62,660 nucleotides of DNA from positions 1-62,660 of the forward strand of contig UQNV01000007.1 of assembly GCA_900542505.1 (NCBI GenBank), written 5' to 3'. Below the pieces are notes generated by a model. It was not told the DNA's origin and ran no database searches. It saw only the letters and a program-made list of their open reading frames with translations. Positions 51,958 through 61,234 of this stretch are shown one piece after another (within the stretch, counting starts at the first letter, position 1; every line of letters begins with the position of its first letter). A program made the position numbers and the translations under genes. This DNA comes from an uncultured Alistipes sp. Lineage in GTDB: Bacteria; Bacteroidota; Bacteroidia; Bacteroidales; Rikenellaceae.

Positions 51958-52938
51958 CTAATCCTCGATTTTGTACTCGGTATTGGGTTTCTGCCCTTCG
52001 GAGGGGTCGACCTCGAGTTTGGTCTCCTCGACGAAGTAGTAGCACTTCAGATAGTCGTTCTCGTTCTGCTCGGGTTCGGGCTCCGCCTTGGCGAACTTCA
52101 CCAGGTCGGCGTCGCGCAGCAGCGAGCCGAGGTCCATGCGCGCCTTGTCGGGCAGTTCGATGCCGCGCATCGCCGCGATGATTTCGTCCGAGGTCATCTC
52201 CAGTGCGCCGATGCCCCAGCGGCGGACGATGTAGTTGCGCAGGATGTCGCTCAGCGCCGAGTAGTAGGCCTTGTAGCGGCTGTTCTGCCACAGCTTCTGG
52301 TTGTGGAGCGTCTCGAGCGCCTTGATGGCCTCGACGTGGGGCGGCAGCGGGGGGGCGGGCTTGAAGAGCGAGCCGAGCCCCTTGCCTTTCTGGCGCAGAT
52401 AGCGCACCACGCCGTAGAGCCCCACGAGCAGTACGGCCAGCAGGGCGAGGCCCCAGAGCACGTAGCTGCGGATTTCGGCGAAGCGGAACGGCAGCGTCTT
52501 CTGCATCTTGAGGTCGTAGATGGACTGCGACGTGGAGTCAATCTGGAAGGTGCCCACGCGCAGCAGCAGCGAGTCGGCCGTGTAGAGCGTGTCGATGATG
52601 TTCTTGTCGGCATAGAGCACCTGTCCCGTGCCGAGGTTGAAGCGTCCCTCCTCGAAGGCGGCCATGCGGTAGCGCTTGCGCAGCTTCATGCTCCGGCCCT
52701 CGCGCTCGAGCGTGTCGACCGGAAGCGAGGCGACGAGTTCGAGCCCCTCGCCCGCGTTGCGGAATTCTGGGAACTCGACCACCTGCACCAGGTCCTTCTC
52801 CACCTCGATGACGTAGTCGAAGCGGTCGCCTATGAAGACGCTGTCGGGTTCGAGCCGCGCCGTGACGACGGGCCGCTCCTGGGCGCCGGCGGCAAAGGCT
52901 CCGGCCGTGAACAGCATCGTGGCTATGAGTCGTTTCAT
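51958..52938 (-). CDS. BatD-like/DUF4381-type membrane protein of the Bat operon
   Basis: The 326-residue protein has a signal peptide, a periplasmic beta-rich domain (about 22-150; RPVVTARLEPDSVFIGDRFDY is like the start of BatD repeats), one membrane helix (about 160-182) and a cytoplasmic helical domain (about 200-325). Proteins of this plan lie between DUF58 and batA in Bacteroidota Bat operons. Its start overlaps the DUF58 stop by four bases. I recognise no catalytic motif. Confidence 0.75.
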   Translation of the reverse strand: MKRLIATMLFTAGAFAAGAQERPVVTARLEPDSVFIGDRFDYVIEVEKDLVQVVEFPEFRNAGEGLELVASLPVDTLEREGRSMKLRKRYRMAAFEEGRFNLGTGQVLYADKNIIDTLYTADSLLLRVGTFQIDSTSQSIYDLKMQKTLPFRFAEIRSYVLWGLALLAVLLVGLYGVVRYLRQKGKGLGSLFKPAPPLPPHVEAIKALETLHNQKLWQNSRYKAYYSALSDILRNYIVRRWGIGALEMTSDEIIAAMRGIELPDKARMDLGSLLRDADLVKFAKAEPEPEQNENDYLKCYYFVEETKLEVDPSEGQKPNTEYKIED

Positions 52939-53819
52939 CGTTGTTTGAAGAGTTTAATGAGCTCGACCACGTAGTCTCCGTCGGTCGGCACGGTCGCCGT
53001 GTCGATGCGGTTGTGGCGGAGCATCGTCTCGATTTGCTCGCTGCGGCGGCGCCACGTCTCGGCGTAGTGGTCGCGCACGGCGCGCGACGAGGTGTCGGTC
53101 CATACCTTGCGGCCGCTCTCGGCGTCGCGCAGCTCGATGATGCCCACGTCGGGGAGCTTCGCCTCGCGGGGGTCGTAGACGCGGATGCCCACCAGGTCGT
53201 GCTTTCTGCCGGCAATCTTGAGGGCGTCTTCGAGCGCCTCGCCGTCGGACGAGGTGTCGAGGAAGTCCGAGAGGATGAAGGTCGTGCAGTGCTTCTTGTT
53301 GACGTTGGTCAGGAAGCGCAGCGGTTCGGAGAGCTTCGTGCCCGTGCCCTGGGGGCGGAAGCCGACCAGTTCGCGGATAATCATGAGGATGTGGCTGCGC
53401 CCCTTCTTCGGGGGGATGAACTTCTCGATGCGGTCCGAGAAGAAGATGCAGCCCACCTTGTCGTTGTTCTGGGCGGCCGAGAAGGCCAGCACGGCGGCAA
53501 TCTCCGTGATGACGTTCTTCTTGAGCCGGTCGGTCGAGCCGAACATCCGCGAGGCCGAGACGTCGACGATGAGCATCATCGTCAGCTCGCGCTCCTCCTC
53601 GTAGACCTTGATGTGGGGCTTCGACGAGCGTGCCGTGACGTTCCAGTCGATGTCGCGCACGTCGTCGCCGGCGCGGTACTCCCTCACCTCGGAAAACGAC
53701 ATGCCGCGTCCCCGGAAGGCCGTGTGGTACTTTCCGGCGAAAATCTCGTTCGAAAGACCGCGGGTCTTGATTTCGATTTTGCGGACGCGTCTGAGAATAT
53801 CGTTCTCGCTCTGTTCCAT
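52935..53819 (-). CDS. DUF58 domain protein
   Basis: The 294-residue cytoplasmic protein shows the DUF58 core YRAGDDVRDIDWNVTARSSKPHIKVYEEERELTM (in part) leading into a VWA-like fold (LIVDVSASRMFG). DUF58 proteins occur next to MoxR ATPases in nearly all Bat operons and are presumed partners. It follows moxR by 13 bases. Confidence 0.92.
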   Translation of the reverse strand: MEQSENDILRRVRKIEIKTRGLSNEIFAGKYHTAFRGRGMSFSEVREYRAGDDVRDIDWNVTARSSKPHIKVYEEERELTMMLIVDVSASRMFGSTDRLKKNVITEIAAVLAFSAAQNNDKVGCIFFSDRIEKFIPPKKGRSHILMIIRELVGFRPQGTGTKLSEPLRFLTNVNKKHCTTFILSDFLDTSSDGEALEDALKIAGRKHDLVGIRVYDPREAKLPDVGIIELRDAESGRKVWTDTSSRAVRDHYAETWRRRSEQIETMLRHNRIDTATVPTDGDYVVELIKLFKQR

Positions 53820-53832
53820 GCTCGGCGGAGGG

Positions 53833-54831
53833 TTAAGGTACGATGACGTTGTTGAGGATGTCGGTGATGATTTCCTCGGTGGTGATGTTCTCGGCCTCGG
53901 CCTCGTAGGTGAGCCCGATGCGGTGGCGCAGCACGTCGTGGCATACGGCGCGCACGTCCTCGGGAATCACATATCCGCGGCGGCGGATGAAGGCGTAGGC
54001 GCGTGCGGCCTTGGCCAGCGAGATGGAGGCACGGGGCGAACCGCCGTAGGCAATCAGGTTCTGGAGCTTCTGGAGGTTGTACTCGGCCGGTTCGCGCGTG
54101 GCGAAGATGATGTCGACGATGTACTTCTCGATTTTCTCATCCATGTAGACGTCCTCGACCACCCGGCGGGCCTTGACGATGTCCTCGGGCGAGATGACCT
54201 TGTTGACCACGGGCATGCCGGCGCCCGAGAGGTTCATGCGGACGATGTCGCGCTCCTCCTGCTTCTTGGGGTAGGAGATGCGGACCTTGAGCATGAAACG
54301 GTCGACCTGGGCCTCGGGCAGCGGATAGGTTCCCTCCTGCTCCAGCGGGTTCTGCGTGGCGAGCACCAGGAAGGGCTGCGGCAGCGCATAGGTCTCCTCG
54401 CCGATGGTCACCTGACGCTCCTGCATCGCCTCGAGCAGCGCCGACTGCACCTTGGCCGGCGAACGGTTAATCTCGTCGGCCAGCACGAAGTTGGCGAAGA
54501 CGGGGCCCTTCTTGACGATGAAATCCTCGCTCTTCTGCGAATAGATGAGCGTACCGATGAGGTCGGCGGGCAGCAGGTCGGGGGTGAACTGGATGCGGGA
54601 GAACTGGGCGTCGACGGCCTTGGCCAGCGTGGTGATGGCCAGCGTCTTGGCCAGTCCCGGCACACCTTCGAGCAGGATGTGGCCGTTGGAGAGCAGGCCG
54701 ATGAGCAGCGTGTCGACCAGATGGCTCTGGCCCACGATGACCTTGCCCATTTCGTTGCGGAGCGTATCGACGAAGACCGATTCGCGTTCGATGCGCTCGT
54801 TGAGTTCCTTGATATTGATGACTTCGCTCAT
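53833..54831 (-). CDS. moxR: MoxR family AAA+ ATPase
   Basis: The 332-residue AAA+ protein has Walker A GVPGLAKT (residues 56-63), Walker B in FVLADEINRSPAK, and the sensor/arginine segment ATQNPLEQEGTYPLPEAQVDRF. MoxR ATPases act as chaperone-like activators of VWA proteins, here BatA/BatB. It is first in a six-gene operon, with tandem -7 elements upstream. Confidence 0.95.
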   Translation of the reverse strand: MSEVINIKELNERIERESVFVDTLRNEMGKVIVGQSHLVDTLLIGLLSNGHILLEGVPGLAKTLAITTLAKAVDAQFSRIQFTPDLLPADLIGTLIYSQKSEDFIVKKGPVFANFVLADEINRSPAKVQSALLEAMQERQVTIGEETYALPQPFLVLATQNPLEQEGTYPLPEAQVDRFMLKVRISYPKKQEERDIVRMNLSGAGMPVVNKVISPEDIVKARRVVEDVYMDEKIEKYIVDIIFATREPAEYNLQKLQNLIAYGGSPRASISLAKAARAYAFIRRRGYVIPEDVRAVCHDVLRHRIGLTYEAEAENITTEEIITDILNNVIVP

Positions 54832-54889
54832 TTGAGGTATTTATATATAAGTAAATTCCGGTTCGTTCAGTTAGGTAACGACAGCCCTG

Positions 54890-54908
54890 CAAAATTATTG
54901 CAAAATTA
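54890..54908 (-). promoter_or_regulatory. Two tandem -7 elements before moxR
   Basis: CAAAATTA occurs at 54890-54897 and again at 54901-54908; each is TAATTTTG on the minus strand. They are 11 bases apart. No good -33 TTTG lies at 19-21 bases for either. Confidence 0.45.
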
Positions 54909-55006
54909 CGAAAAAAAGCACAATCCGCCGATGCGATGCGTCGCGACGGGCCCCGCGGCGGGAAAATTCGTGGAAAAATCAGCCTGCCGGATTCCGAATT
55001 TGTTCG

Positions 55007-55014
55007 TACCTTTG
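55007..55014 (+). promoter_or_regulatory. -7 element of the helicase gene
   Basis: TACCTTTG lies 21 bases before the ATG at 55036. The -33 position reads CCTG, a weak match. Confidence 0.55.
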
Positions 55015-55035
55015 TCCTTCCAAGATTACGCAACG

Positions 55036-57672
55036 ATGGAATCTCCGCAATCACCCATACTCGAGGGGCTCAACCCCGCCCAACTCGCCGCCGTGGTCAA
55101 CTACGACTCGCCCTCGCTCATCATCGCCGGGGCGGGCTCGGGCAAGACCCGCGTGCTGACCGCCCGCATCGCCTACATGATTGAACAGGGCGTCAAGCCG
55201 TGGAACATCCTGGCGCTCACCTTCACCAACAAGGCCGCCGAGCAGATGCGCGACCGCATCGCGCGCATGGTGCCGGGCGAGCGCTCGCGCTACATCCGCA
55301 TGGGCACCTTCCACTCGGTCTTTTCGCGCATCCTGCGCGAGAATGCCGGGCGCATCGGCTTCACCGAGTCGTTCACCATCTACGACACGTCGGACAGCCG
55401 CAACCTGCTGAAGACCATCGTCCGCGAGCTCAACCTCCCCGACGAGCGCTACAAGCCCGCCGCGGTGGCTTCGCGCATCTCGCTGGCCAAGAACAAGCTC
55501 ATCACCCCGGGGGCCTATCTGGCCAACGCCTCCTATGCCGCCGAGGACCGTCAGGCGCAGATGCCCGAGTTCGGCAACATCTACAACCTCTACTGCCAGC
55601 GCTGCAAGCACAACGGCGCGATGGACTTCGACGACCTGCTGCTGCAGACCAACATCCTGCTGCGCGACTGCCCCGACGTGCTGGCGCGCTACCAGGAGCT
55701 CTTCCAGTACATCCTGGTCGACGAGTACCAGGACACCAACTACGCGCAGTATGTCATCATCCGCCGCCTCTCGCAGCACCACTCGAAGGTCTGCGTCGTG
55801 GGCGACGACGCGCAGTCCATCTACTCGTTCCGCGGCGCCAAAATCGAGAACATCCTCTCGTTCCGCAACGACTATCCCACGGCACAGGTCTTCAAGCTCG
55901 AGCAGAACTACCGCTCGACGCGCACCATCGTCGATGCGGCCAACTCGGTCATCGTCCACAACGCCAAGCGCATGGAGAAGCACTGCTTCTCGGCGGGCGA
56001 CGAGGGGGAGAAAATCCGCATCCTGAAGGCCTATACCGACCGTGAGGAGGCCGAGATGGTGGTCTCCGAACTGCGTGACCGCATCCGCCGCACGGGCGAC
56101 GACTGGTCCGAGGCGGTCATCCTCTACCGTACGAACAACCAGTCGGCCGTACTGGAGGACAACCTCCGCCGCCGGGGCATTCCCTACCGCATCTACAAGG
56201 GCTCGTCGTTCTACGACCACAAGGAGGTGAAGGACCTGATGGCCTACATCCGTCTGGTCATCAATCCGCGCGACGACGAGGCCTTCCGCCGCATCGTCAA
56301 CTATCCGGCGCGCGGCATCGGCGACGCGACCGTGCAGCGCATCGCCGAGCTGGCCTCGGCGCGGGGCGTCTCGATGTGGGAGGCGGTCGACACGCTGGTG
56401 GCCGAACCGGCCCCCGACCCCGTCGCGCGGACCGTCGCACGCAAGGTGCGCGAATTCGTCGAGCTCATCCACAGCCTCTCGCTCGCGCGTACGGGGCGGA
56501 GCCTCTACGACTTCGGTCTGGAGGTGGCCACGCGTTCGGGCATCATCGCCCTCTACCGTGCCGAGTCCTCGCCCGAGGCCACCTCGGCGCTGGGCAATAT
56601 CGAGGAGCTGCTCAACTCGATGCAGGAGTTCAAGGAGCGGTGCGACGCCGAAATCCGCAACGGCGAGCGGCAGCCCGACGAGAAGGCCACCGTCGAGGAG
56701 TGGCTCCAGGGCATGATGCTCATGTCGGACATGGACAAGGAGGACCCCGAGAGCAGCAACAAGGTGACCCTCATGACGGTCCACTCGGCCAAGGGACTCG
56801 AATACAAGTACGTCTACATCGTGGGCATGGAGGAGAACCTCTTCCCCTCGCAGCGGGCCTCCGAATCGCCCGACGGCGTGGAGGAGGAACGCCGCCTCTT
56901 CTACGTGGCCCTTACGCGCGCCAAGGTGGCCGCCACCATCTCCTATGCCGAGATGCGTTTCCGCTGGGGCAACATGGAGTTCTCGCGGCCGAGCTGCTTC
57001 CTGCGCGAAATCGACCCGCGTTACGTCGAGACCGACGTCGACCTGGGGGCTTCGCGCGAAAGGCGCCCCGAGAGCGAGGGCTCGTCGGCCATCGACGAGC
57101 TGCGCCGCCGCTTCGACTACCGCTTCCAGCAGCGTTCGCGCGACGGCGAGCCCTCTGCGGGAGCTGCGCGGGGCGGCTATCGCCCGGCACAGGGCTCGTC
57201 GGGCGGCTACGGGGGCGGCCAGGCATCGGGCAGCCGCGGTTACGGAGCCTACGGCTCTTCGGGCAGCGGCAGCCATGGCGGCGGCAGCGGCTATGGCGGC
57301 TCGGGTGCCGCACGTCAGTTCCAGCGCGCCCAGCCGGCACGTCCGTCGGGCAGGCCCGACCCCGAACTGGTGCGCTCTGCCTCGCCGCGCCCCTCGACCG
57401 AGGGGATGCGCCGTCTGGGTGTGCGTCCCGCCGGCGGAGGAGCCTCGGCGGCTCCGGGCTCCGTGCCGTCGCCCTCGGCGCCGACTCCGGGGGCGGGAAG
57501 CGCCGCTTCATGCGACTATGCGGTGGGGGAGCGCGTCGAGCATGCCAAGTTCGGCCGCGGCGTGGTCCGCGAGGTCGATACCTCGGGCCCCGATGCACGG
57601 CTGGTGGTCGAATTCGAGACCGAGGGGCGGCGTACGCTGCTGCTCCGCTTTGCCAAGCTCAGGCGGCTCTGA
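55036..57672 (+). CDS. pcrA: UvrD/PcrA-type superfamily 1 DNA helicase with Gly/Ser-rich linker
   Basis: The 878-residue 3'-5' helicase works in DNA repair and replication. It has Walker A AGAGSGKT (31-38), Walker B DEYQD (229-233), and motifs NYRST, TVHSAKGLE and VALTRAK. The core ends near residue 690. A linker of about 110 residues follows, very rich in Gly, Ser and Tyr (about 705-770), then Pro/Ala-rich sequence. The last ~55 residues (YAVGERVEHAKFGRGVV) are the PcrA/UvrD Tudor-like domain that can bind RNA polymerase. The frame is open upstream in place of moxR's antisense; ATG 55036 follows the promoter. Confidence 0.95.
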   Translation: MESPQSPILEGLNPAQLAAVVNYDSPSLIIAGAGSGKTRVLTARIAYMIEQGVKPWNILALTFTNKAAEQMRDRIARMVPGERSRYIRMGTFHSVFSRILRENAGRIGFTESFTIYDTSDSRNLLKTIVRELNLPDERYKPAAVASRISLAKNKLITPGAYLANASYAAEDRQAQMPEFGNIYNLYCQRCKHNGAMDFDDLLLQTNILLRDCPDVLARYQELFQYILVDEYQDTNYAQYVIIRRLSQHHSKVCVVGDDAQSIYSFRGAKIENILSFRNDYPTAQVFKLEQNYRSTRTIVDAANSVIVHNAKRMEKHCFSAGDEGEKIRILKAYTDREEAEMVVSELRDRIRRTGDDWSEAVILYRTNNQSAVLEDNLRRRGIPYRIYKGSSFYDHKEVKDLMAYIRLVINPRDDEAFRRIVNYPARGIGDATVQRIAELASARGVSMWEAVDTLVAEPAPDPVARTVARKVREFVELIHSLSLARTGRSLYDFGLEVATRSGIIALYRAESSPEATSALGNIEELLNSMQEFKERCDAEIRNGERQPDEKATVEEWLQGMMLMSDMDKEDPESSNKVTLMTVHSAKGLEYKYVYIVGMEENLFPSQRASESPDGVEEERRLFYVALTRAKVAATISYAEMRFRWGNMEFSRPSCFLREIDPRYVETDVDLGASRERRPESEGSSAIDELRRRFDYRFQQRSRDGEPSAGAARGGYRPAQGSSGGYGGGQASGSRGYGAYGSSGSGSHGGGSGYGGSGAARQFQRAQPARPSGRPDPELVRSASPRPSTEGMRRLGVRPAGGGASAAPGSVPSPSAPTPGAGSAASCDYAVGERVEHAKFGRGVVREVDTSGPDARLVVEFETEGRRTLLLRFAKLRRL

Positions 57673-57757
57673 GTCCCGCGTCCGGAGGCCGGACCGTCCC
57701 CGCGTCGGGACTGTCGGGGCCGTCCGGAGCTGAAAACGAAAGCAATTTACCGAGAAG

Positions 57758-58696
57758 ATGAATACCACTCCGCTCGTTTCGGTCTGCATGACCACCTACA
57801 ACCACGCCCCCTACATCGCCCGGGCCATCGAGAGCGTGCTTGCGCAACGTACCTCCTTCGCCGTCGAACTGCTTCTGGGCGAGGACTGCAGCAGCGATTC
57901 GACGCCCGACATCTGCCGCTCCTATGCCGAGCGCTATCCCGACCGCATCCGCCTGGTGACCTCGGAGCACAACGTCGGCATGCGGGCCAACTACCGCCGC
58001 ACCATCGAGGCGTGCCGCGGCCGCTACGTCGCCATCTGCGACGGTGACGACTGGTGGTGCGACCCCGACAAGCTCGAGCGGCAGGTGGCGATGCTCGAGG
58101 CCGACCCCTCGCTCGGACTCTGCTATACGCGTTCGCTGCGCCTCTTCGAGGAGACGGGCAGCGAGCGCCACTACCCCGATGCGATGTTCACCGACTTCGA
58201 CCGCCTGCTCTTCAACAACACGGTCGAGAACTGCACGGCCGTCGCCCGGCGCGACCTCATCCTGCGCTACTATGCCGAGGTGCGCCCCGAGGAGCACCCC
58301 GAATGGCTCACCGACGACGCCCCGATGTGGCTCTGGTTCGCCGCCGAGTCGCGCATCGCATGGCTCGACGCCGAGACGGCCGTCCACCGCATGCTGCCCC
58401 AAAGCGTGAGCCAGAGCGGCCTCTACCGCAAGCGCATCGCCTTCTGCGACTCGCTCATGGACACGAGCCTCTGGTTCGATGCCCGCTACGGCACGGGGCG
58501 CCACCGCTACCGGCTCCTCTGCCGGCGCAGCGACGTGGCGCTCTGGGTACTCTCCTACCATGGCCCGGTGAGCGAGTATCTGGCCCGCTGGTGGCGCGAC
58601 GTGCGCCGCACGCCGCGGCTGGCCCTCCGCCCCGTGGGCTACGGACTGCTGCTCAAGAAGGTTCTCCTGCGCCGCAACTCCTCCGAAAACCGATAG
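57758..58696 (+). CDS. Family 2 glycosyltransferase
   Basis: The 312-residue protein has the GT-A start SVCMTTYNHAPYIARAIESVLAQ and the DxD-type motif CDGDDWW (metal and nucleotide-sugar binding). No membrane helices are evident. It resembles single GT2 genes of Bacteroidota placed away from capsule loci. Donor and acceptor are unknown. It follows the helicase gene by 85 bases on the same strand. Confidence 0.88.
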   Translation: MNTTPLVSVCMTTYNHAPYIARAIESVLAQRTSFAVELLLGEDCSSDSTPDICRSYAERYPDRIRLVTSEHNVGMRANYRRTIEACRGRYVAICDGDDWWCDPDKLERQVAMLEADPSLGLCYTRSLRLFEETGSERHYPDAMFTDFDRLLFNNTVENCTAVARRDLILRYYAEVRPEEHPEWLTDDAPMWLWFAAESRIAWLDAETAVHRMLPQSVSQSGLYRKRIAFCDSLMDTSLWFDARYGTGRHRYRLLCRRSDVALWVLSYHGPVSEYLARWWRDVRRTPRLALRPVGYGLLLKKVLLRRNSSENR

Positions 58697-58768
58697 CAAC
58701 TCCCGTGTCCGGCGGGCTTCGGCCCGGCCGCTCCCGGCGGACACGCAACTCAAAAAAACTTCCCGACA

Positions 58769-59545
58769 ATGACCCTCCGCCAACGTTACGACGGCGTAAT
58801 CGCCTGGTTCTCGGAACACATGCCCGTGGCCGAGAGCGAACTTCGCTACGAAAACCCCTTCCAGCTGCTCGTTGCGGTGATTCTCTCGGCGCAGTGCACC
58901 GACAAGCGGGTCAACATGACCACGCCGGCCCTCTTCGCCGCCTTCCCGACGCCCGAGGCGATGGCCGCCGCCACGGCCGAGGAGATTTTTCCCTACATCC
59001 GGAGCATCTCCTACCCCAACAACAAGGCGAAGAACCTCGCCGGCATGGCCCGCATGCTCTGCGCGGAGTTCGGCGGCGAGGTGCCCACCGACCTCGAGGC
59101 GATGCAGCGGCTGCCGGGCGTGGGGCGCAAGACGGCCAACGTGCTGGGCGCGGTGCTCTGGCAGCGCGAGGTGATGCCCGTCGACACGCACGTCTTCCGC
59201 GTCTCGGAGCGCATCGGGCTGACGACCGGCTCGAAGACGCCGCTGCAGACCGAGCGGACGCTCGAGCGGAACATCCCCTCGCACCTGCTCCCCATCGCCC
59301 ACCACTGGCTGATTCTCCACGGGCGCTACGTCTGCACGGCCCGCTCGCCCCGCTGCGACGCGTGCGGCATCGCCCCCTGGTGCCGCAAGGCAGCCGCCGA
59401 CCGCCGCGCCGAGGCCCGCGAAGCGGCCGCCGGAGCGCCGGCCAAGGCAACCGCCGCCCGAACGCGCAAAACGGCTGCCGGGACCGGCAGAACGTCTTCC
59501 GCCGGACCACGCAAACGCGTCGCCGGGACCGGTAAAACCGGTTGA
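58769..59545 (+). CDS. nth: Endonuclease III with basic C-terminal extension
   Basis: Nth is a DNA glycosylase/AP lyase for oxidised pyrimidines. It has the helix-hairpin-helix LPGVGRKTANVLG with catalytic Lys121, Asp139 (VDTHVFRV), and the [4Fe-4S] ligands Cys189, 196, 199 and 205 in the C-x6-C-x2-C-x5-C pattern. Length is 258, about 45 more than E. coli Nth. The surplus is a C-terminal tail (about 207-258) rich in Lys, Arg, Ala, Thr and Gly with AGTGRT/AGTGKT repeats, resembling histone H1-like tails. Confidence 0.95.
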   Translation: MTLRQRYDGVIAWFSEHMPVAESELRYENPFQLLVAVILSAQCTDKRVNMTTPALFAAFPTPEAMAAATAEEIFPYIRSISYPNNKAKNLAGMARMLCAEFGGEVPTDLEAMQRLPGVGRKTANVLGAVLWQREVMPVDTHVFRVSERIGLTTGSKTPLQTERTLERNIPSHLLPIAHHWLILHGRYVCTARSPRCDACGIAPWCRKAAADRRAEAREAAAGAPAKATAARTRKTAAGTGRTSSAGPRKRVAGTGKTG

Positions 59546-59623
59546 AACGACAACCGCCGGAGGTATTCCGACGCTCCGGCTCCTTCTTGAGACACCGCTT
59601 CCTGAACAAACACGATACCGATC

Positions 59624-60889
59624 ATGAAAACCTGTCTCTCCCTTCTTGCGGCGGCTGCCCTCCTGCTTGGCCTGTGCTCATGCGGCGGCAACCGCTTCCG
59701 GCTCGAGGTCGAAACGGCCCCCGAGACCGGGTGCGACAACTGCACGGTCTACCTCTTTGCCCGCATGGGCAACCAGCTCACGCTGGTCGACTCCGCGCGG
59801 CTGGTCCGTCATGCGGCACAGCTCTCGGGTCCGCTTCCCGACCCTGAGAGCCTGGTCGAACTGCTCATCCCGGGGCAGGGAAGCTATATCCTGCTTGCCG
59901 CCCGCGGGGAGCGGGTCTCGCTGCGCATCGACACTGCCGCACGCTCCTTCTTCCCCGCCTGCCGCGGCTCGTTCGCCACGGAGCGCATGACCGAAATCAG
60001 CCGCCGCTATCGGGAAATCGGATACGGGGCGCTGGAGCAGCTGCGCAGCGAGGCGGCCGTTCCGGGGCTCGATGCCCGGCGCCGGCAGGAGCTCGAGACC
60101 CTGCTTGCGGCCCGTGAGGCGGAGCTCGACTCCCTGGCCCGCTCGGCGATTCTCAACGACCGGAGCGCGCTGCTGGCCGTCGTTGCGACGATGTGGTATG
60201 CCGACACCTCCCCGAACATGACCGAGGACAGCCTCCGCACCCTGGTCCGGCAGCTTCGTGCACGCTTCCCCGGAAGCCCCTGCCTCAACTCGCTCGATGA
60301 ACGGGTGGTGCCCGAGCCGCCGACCCGCGAGAGCATGCGGACGGAGAACCTCCGTGCGCGGCTTTCGGGCCTTCCGGAGCCCTATCCCGAGGGGGCGGAG
60401 CAGGCACCCGGGGGCGCACCGGAGCCGGAGCCCGGGACGGAGGCGTGCTCCCTGCCGCCCTACGCCGTCGGAGAGCGGGTCGAAGCCTTCTCGCTTCCCG
60501 ACGGGGAGGGGGTGCGGCGGAACCCGCTGGAGGCTGCGGAGGAGTATGTGCTGCTCGACTTCTGGGCGTCGTGGTGCGCCCCCTGCCGCAGGGAGCTCCC
60601 CGGCCTGCTCGATGCGGCGAGCCGTTTCGACGGGGTGCTCTCCGTCTGCGCCGTCTCGGTCGACGAGGATGCCGCCGCCTGGAGGAGCGCCGTGGAGCAG
60701 GAGGGGCTTTCGCCGCTGCTCAACCTCCGCCTCGACCGCAGCGATGCCTCGTTCGCGGAGCTGGTCGCCCGCTTCGATATCCGGACCATCCCGCACAACC
60801 TGCTGCTGGATGGGGAGCGCCGGGTCGTGGCGGTCGATTTGCGGGGCGACGCCCTGCGCGAGTGGCTCGAGCAGCATGCCGGCCGCTGA
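59624..60889 (+). CDS. TlpA-like thioredoxin-fold lipoprotein
   Basis: The 421-residue lipoprotein (lipobox LGLCSC) has an N-terminal DUF4369-like beta domain (about 25-125), a helical middle (about 130-225), a Pro/Glu-rich linker (about 255-285) and a C-terminal TlpA/AhpC-type thioredoxin domain with WASWCAPC (redox cysteines 318 and 321) and cis-Pro segment TIPHN. It should be a periplasmic thiol-disulfide protein; the partner is unknown. Confidence 0.9.
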   Translation: MKTCLSLLAAAALLLGLCSCGGNRFRLEVETAPETGCDNCTVYLFARMGNQLTLVDSARLVRHAAQLSGPLPDPESLVELLIPGQGSYILLAARGERVSLRIDTAARSFFPACRGSFATERMTEISRRYREIGYGALEQLRSEAAVPGLDARRRQELETLLAAREAELDSLARSAILNDRSALLAVVATMWYADTSPNMTEDSLRTLVRQLRARFPGSPCLNSLDERVVPEPPTRESMRTENLRARLSGLPEPYPEGAEQAPGGAPEPEPGTEACSLPPYAVGERVEAFSLPDGEGVRRNPLEAAEEYVLLDFWASWCAPCRRELPGLLDAASRFDGVLSVCAVSVDEDAAAWRSAVEQEGLSPLLNLRLDRSDASFAELVARFDIRTIPHNLLLDGERRVVAVDLRGDALREWLEQHAGR

Positions 60890-61199
60890 ACCGGCCGCTG
60901 CCGGGGATGGCGGACGGTTTCCGGGCCGCAGTGTTTTCAGCCGCCATGTTTCTGAATCGGGCTCCGGGAATATTCTCCCGGCCCGGTTCTTCCGGCCTGG
61001 CCCGGTTCTTCTCGCCCGTCCCGCTCTTCCTTTCTCCCGGCTCCGCCTCCTGCCGGTTCGGTTCGTTCTGCCCGCCGCCTTTTTCTCCGGTCGGCTCCGC
61101 CTCGGTTCCCTCGTCTCCGCCCGGCTCATTTCTCGCCTTCCGCTTCGGGTCCCAACCGCTCTTTTTCACCCGCAAAGCGATAAAAATCGCCGAAAAGTG
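60890..61199. other. CT-rich spacer with degenerate repeats
   Basis: No gene is seen in these 310 bases. The plus strand is strongly pyrimidine-rich. GGCCCGGTTCTTC occurs twice (60978 and 60997, 19 apart), and GGCTCCGCCTC occurs twice further on. No clear terminator for the TlpA-like gene is visible. Confidence 0.6.
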
Positions 61200-61227
61200 T
61201 TGATTTCCCGGATTTTTCGTATCTTTG
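61200..61227 (+). promoter_or_regulatory. Promoter of the L25-pth operon
   Basis: TTG at 61200-61202 is followed after 17 bases by TATCTTTG (61220-61227), a full -7 match. The predicted start is near 61230, giving an ~87-base leader. Confidence 0.65.
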
Positions 61228-61234
61228 TGGCCCA

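Noticed and set aside
58705..58745. Hairpin GTGTCCG...CGGACAC before nth as a terminator
   Set aside because: It is not followed by a T-run and lies in a close-packed same-strand gene series, so it may only be a processing or chance structure.
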